Of a stretch of 11,078 bases of DNA, positions 9,351-11,078 are shown piece after piece. Each line of letters opens with the position of its first letter. Within the stretch, counting starts at the first letter, position 1. The stretch is taken from contig DATIFQ010000240.1 of NCBI GenBank assembly GCA_035455185.1, positions 1 to 11,078 on the forward strand, given 5' to 3'. This DNA comes from JAEHDI01 sp035455185. GTDB taxonomy: Bacteria; Acidobacteriota; Terriglobia; Bryobacterales; Bryobacteraceae. A program made the position numbers and the translations under genes. The notes below the pieces were generated by a model. It was not told where the DNA came from. It made no database searches and saw only the letters and a list, made by a program, of their open reading frames with translations.

Positions 9351-9663
9351 GGGGGAGAGAAGAGGCCGGAGTGCGGCCCGTGGCCAACTTCCGAAGCCCA
9401 GATTCGGCGGCTGGTATAAAACGCGGGTCTTCGCTGCCCTCGAGGATTGACTTTCTGCTAACTGACGTCATTAAGACCACGATACCGGCGGGGATACTGA
9501 AAGTGACGATCGAAGGGGCTGTTCGTACGTCGGCGTGCTTTCTCCAGTTCAGCGGGGACTCGGCGACCAGCCTGCACGCGGCGCATGACCTCGTGCCGGC
9601 CGCTCCCAGCCGCACCGCAACGGTCCGGTAGGCCAATCCACAATCCGGGAAAATCCGTTCTGA

Positions 9664-9802
9664 TATGCGGCGTGTGGCGAACTGGAACAGATTCAGTTCA
9701 TCTTCGGGCACGTCTCAATCCAAACGACCGAGCGATACCTCGGCCAAGCAGAACATTCGATCCTCCGTTAACGATCGGATCGGCACCGATCCGGAGGACT
9801 GA
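9664..9802 (+). pseudogene. Decayed tyrosine recombinase (integrase), C-terminal tail
   Basis: In the frame from 9664 the translation contains GELEQIQFIFGH then VSIQTTERYLG, the conserved C-terminal block of phage-type tyrosine recombinases. It includes the motif histidine (codon 9709-9711) and the catalytic tyrosine (codon 9736-9738). This frame hits a stop at 9769-9771. Shifting frame just after RYLG restores a typical tail, KQNIRSSVNDRIG and TDPED, ending at TGA 9800-9802, so there is a frameshift at about 9741-9746 (equivalent to losing two bases of a codon). An in-frame TGA also precedes the segment at 9661-9663, and the rest of the enzyme, including the upstream Arg motif, is missing. 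The fragment of about 46 residues is therefore a non-functional remnant of an integrase and marks a past mobile element. Confidence 0.8.
9761..9798. repeat. Nested inverted repeat in the integrase tail
   Basis: TCCTCCG (9761-9767) is complementary to CGGAGGA (9792-9798), and between them CGGATCGG (9776-9783) and CCGATCCG (9786-9793) form an 8-bp inverted repeat with a CA spacer; the two stems share their last bases. It lies in the region encoding the recombinase C-terminus. It may be coincidental GATC-rich coding sequence or a structural element of the former insertion. Confidence 0.4.
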
Positions 9803-9818
9803 GTCGGTCGGTTGCACG

Positions 9819-9949
9819 TCCATGGCTTGCGAACACCGGACCGAGCGCGTCGAATGCCTCTTTGCTCAGCATGCCAGCGGCACTTCCGTGGTTATAGACG
9901 ACGGCGGGAAATGGTCCTGTTCCTTGTGATAGCGGAGAGCGGCCTTCCG
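9819..9949 (-). pseudogene. Fragment of an alpha/beta hydrolase (dienelactone-hydrolase-like)
   Basis: On the - strand the translation GPFPAVVYNHGS, followed by AAGMLSKEAFDALGPVF and ASHG, reproduces the N-terminal strand-turn region of dienelactone-hydrolase/peptidase-type alpha/beta hydrolases, with the oxyanion-region NHG motif. Upstream, in another frame, RKAALRYHKE (reading leftward from 9949) looks like the preceding strand (family pattern: R-L-x-A-L-L-Y-x-P), so a frameshift lies at about 9920-9923. After SHG at 9819-9827 the similarity ends abruptly, where RRGQG-type sequence would be expected. No start codon, nucleophile elbow or catalytic triad remains. The fragment abuts the integrase tail (ends 9802) head to head, suggesting that insertion or deletion truncated the gene. 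Confidence 0.6.
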
Positions 9950-10025
9950 ACAGACAGGTCGTGAGTGGTCGGCAAGGGTTTAGCAGACCCCTGCGAAACG
10001 TTTGCCCGTCTTGCGCCGGTGCGAG

Positions 10026-10031
10026 TAGTCT
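10026..10031 (+). promoter_or_regulatory. Possible -10 box of the decarboxylase gene
   Basis: TAGTCT (TANNNT type) ends exactly 6 nt before the ATG at 10038, the spacing known for leaderless genes. TTGCCC lies 18 bp upstream as a weak -35. The intervening GGTGGA is too close to ATG to act well as a Shine-Dalgarno. Confidence 0.3.
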
Positions 10032-10037
10032 GGTGGA

Positions 10038-11078
10038 ATGCTCGATCTGCTCAATGACGTCGCGGCGCGCGCGGCACGGTACTCGGGTGACATTGGCCGC
10101 AGGCCGGTAGCTCCGCCACAGAGCGCGCTGGACGGTCTCGCCGAACTCGACACACCGCTTCCGGTGGGTCCCAGCAGCCCGGCATCCGTCCTCGACTTGC
10201 TGGACCGCGCTGGGTCGCCGGCGACCGTCGCCACGAGCGGCGGCCGATTCTTCGGCTTCGTGCATGGCGGGTGTCTTCCCGCGGCGCTGGCCGCGAACTG
10301 GCTCGCCGGCGCGTGGGACCAGAACGCGGTTCTGTACGTGACGAGCCCGGTCGGGTCGGCGGTTGAGGAGATCGCGCTGCGCTGGCTTCTCGAAGTCCTG
10401 CGGCTGCCGCCGGAGTGCGGGTGCGCCTTCGTCACCGGCGCGACCACGGCCAGCTTCAGCGCTCTCGCCGCCGCGCGCAACGCCGTGCTGGAGCAGGCGG
10501 GATGGGACGTGGAATCGGACGGGCTGACGGGCGCTCCTCAGGTGACGGTTGTGGTCAGCGAGGAAGTTCACCCGTCCGTCACCAAGGCGTTAGGGCTGCT
10601 CGGGCTCGGCCGGCGGAAAGTCTGCCACGTTCCCGTGGATCGTCAGGGCAGGATGCGCGTGGACGCGCTTCCGGAGCTGCGGCCGCCGGCCATTGTCTGC
10701 GTGCAGGCCGGCAACGTGAACACGGGCGCGTTCGACCCGGTCGGAGAAATTTGCGCGATTGCCCACCGGAGCGGAGCTTGGGTGCACGTGGACGGCGCGT
10801 TCGGGTTGTGGGCGTTGGCGAGCCCGGCCCTCGCTCATCTGGCGGATGGGGTTCAGGACGCCGACTCCTGGGCCACCGATGCGCACAAGTGGCTGAACGT
10901 GCCGTACGACAGCGGTCTGGCGTTCGTGCGGGACGCCGCGCGCTTGAATCGGGCGATGGCACTGACGGCCTCCTACATTCCGCTGGCGGCGCGCCGTGAT
11001 CCGGGCCAGTTCACGCCGGAGCTCTCGCGGCGGGCTCGCGGGGTGGAGATATGGGCGGCGCTGCGGTCGCTCGGCCGG
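10038..11078 (+). CDS. PLP-dependent amino acid decarboxylase, group II, partial
   Basis: The frame from ATG 10038 stays open for 347 codons to the window edge, so the C-terminus is missing; the family is usually 450-500 residues. It is a group II pyridoxal-5'-phosphate decarboxylase (aromatic-L-amino-acid / glutamate decarboxylase type, fold type I), which removes the carboxylate from an amino acid to give an amine. Visible landmarks are VTGATTASFSAL (132-143) for phosphate binding, His178 in EEVHPS that stacks on the cofactor ring, the GNVNTGAFDPV segment (225-235), Asp252 in HVDGAFGLWA (250-259) contacting the pyridine nitrogen, and Lys284 in DADSWATDAHKWLNVPYD (274-291), the Schiff-base lysine. 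VDGAFG replaces the common VDAAY/VDAAFG. Substrate cannot be assigned. It starts after the decayed region and appears to have its own promoter. Confidence 0.92.
   Translation, partial: MLDLLNDVAARAARYSGDIGRRPVAPPQSALDGLAELDTPLPVGPSSPASVLDLLDRAGSPATVATSGGRFFGFVHGGCLPAALAANWLAGAWDQNAVLYVTSPVGSAVEEIALRWLLEVLRLPPECGCAFVTGATTASFSALAAARNAVLEQAGWDVESDGLTGAPQVTVVVSEEVHPSVTKALGLLGLGRRKVCHVPVDRQGRMRVDALPELRPPAIVCVQAGNVNTGAFDPVGEICAIAHRSGAWVHVDGAFGLWALASPALAHLADGVQDADSWATDAHKWLNVPYDSGLAFVRDAARLNRAMALTASYIPLAARRDPGQFTPELSRRARGVEIWAALRSLGR

Larger units (their letters stand above)
9351..10037. other. 687-bp gene graveyard between oxidase and decarboxylase
   Basis: No intact gene is supported. The right-hand part holds two broken gene fragments, an integrase tail (9664-9802) and a hydrolase piece (9819-9949), listed separately. 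The left part (9351-9660) contains open frames without recognisable protein content; the words HDL at 9584-9592 could be a further integrase trace (the family has HDLRRT there) but the spacing to the tail is wrong. There is a small stem GGCCG/CGGCC near 9363-9378 without a T-tract. The region looks like a decayed insertion scar. Confidence 0.6.

Noticed and set aside
9363..9378. GGCCG/CGGCC stem after the oxidase as a terminator
   Set aside because: Only a 5-bp stem with no T-tract.
9447..9476. TTGACT as a promoter -35 in the gap
   Set aside because: No acceptable -10 lies 16-18 bp downstream (ATTAAG/TTAAGA only) and no gene follows.
8575..9711. Long - strand frame across the oxidase
   Set aside because: Arg/Pro/Ala/Ser-rich shadow of the oxidase gene with no recognisable domain.
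9585..9929. 114-codon + strand frame in the gap
   Set aside because: It is out of frame with the recognisable integrase tail and matches nothing; the integrase reading explains the sequence better.
9768..10571. 267-codon - strand frame covering the decarboxylase start
   Set aside because: Only its last third, over the hydrolase fragment, is meaningful; the rest is antisense to the decarboxylase.

Overview
The window looks like a chromosomal segment of a GC-rich bacterium, most likely an Acidobacteriota member of the Solibacter/Bryobacter type. This placement is inferred from the character of the genes (a 955-residue SecA followed by a membrane-anchored unknown protein that I tentatively match to the DUF6599 family, a stand-alone RNase J, and a solibacter-like integrase remnant). 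No marker such as an rRNA gene is present, so it stays tentative.

Layout from left to right. Two leftward genes encode exported proteins of unknown function: a 61-codon N-terminal piece running off the left edge (1-183) and a complete 267-residue protein (399-1202). Between them are three helically phased copies of TAAATrCrTC. A 124-bp divergent gap holds a TTGACA-type promoter for the leftward gene. To its right begins a rightward block: a six-to-seven-helix YwaF/TIGR02206-like membrane protein (1327-2001), a short intergenic patch with two inverted repeats, secA (2134-5001), and a secreted or membrane-anchored unknown protein whose start overlaps the secA stop by 16 nt (4986-5963).

The next gap (5964-6316) has no protein gene but is far from empty. 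It holds a weak terminator, a near-consensus sigma70 promoter (TTGACT-17-TATCAT), a long imperfect hairpin, and a 12-bp terminator-like hairpin, followed by the rnj start. The simplest reading is a small RNA of about 90 nt, or an attenuated leader of rnj. RNase J (6317-7984) is followed 1 nt later by a GlcD-type FAD-linked oxidase (7986-9350) that starts at TTG with a strong Shine-Dalgarno inside the end of rnj.

The 687-bp stretch 9351-10037 is a gene graveyard. It holds the frameshifted C-terminal tail of a tyrosine recombinase on the + strand and a frameshifted fragment of a dienelactone-hydrolase-like alpha/beta hydrolase on the - strand, abutting near 9803-9819. A group II PLP-dependent decarboxylase (10038 onward) then runs off the right edge.

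Several genes that start a transcription unit (1327, 6317, 10038) lack a Shine-Dalgarno but carry a TANNNT box 6-9 nt before ATG. Genes internal to operons use coupling or a good Shine-Dalgarno instead. This suggests leaderless initiation for the former group. The strongest candidate for something undescribed is the structured transcript at about 6150-6238.
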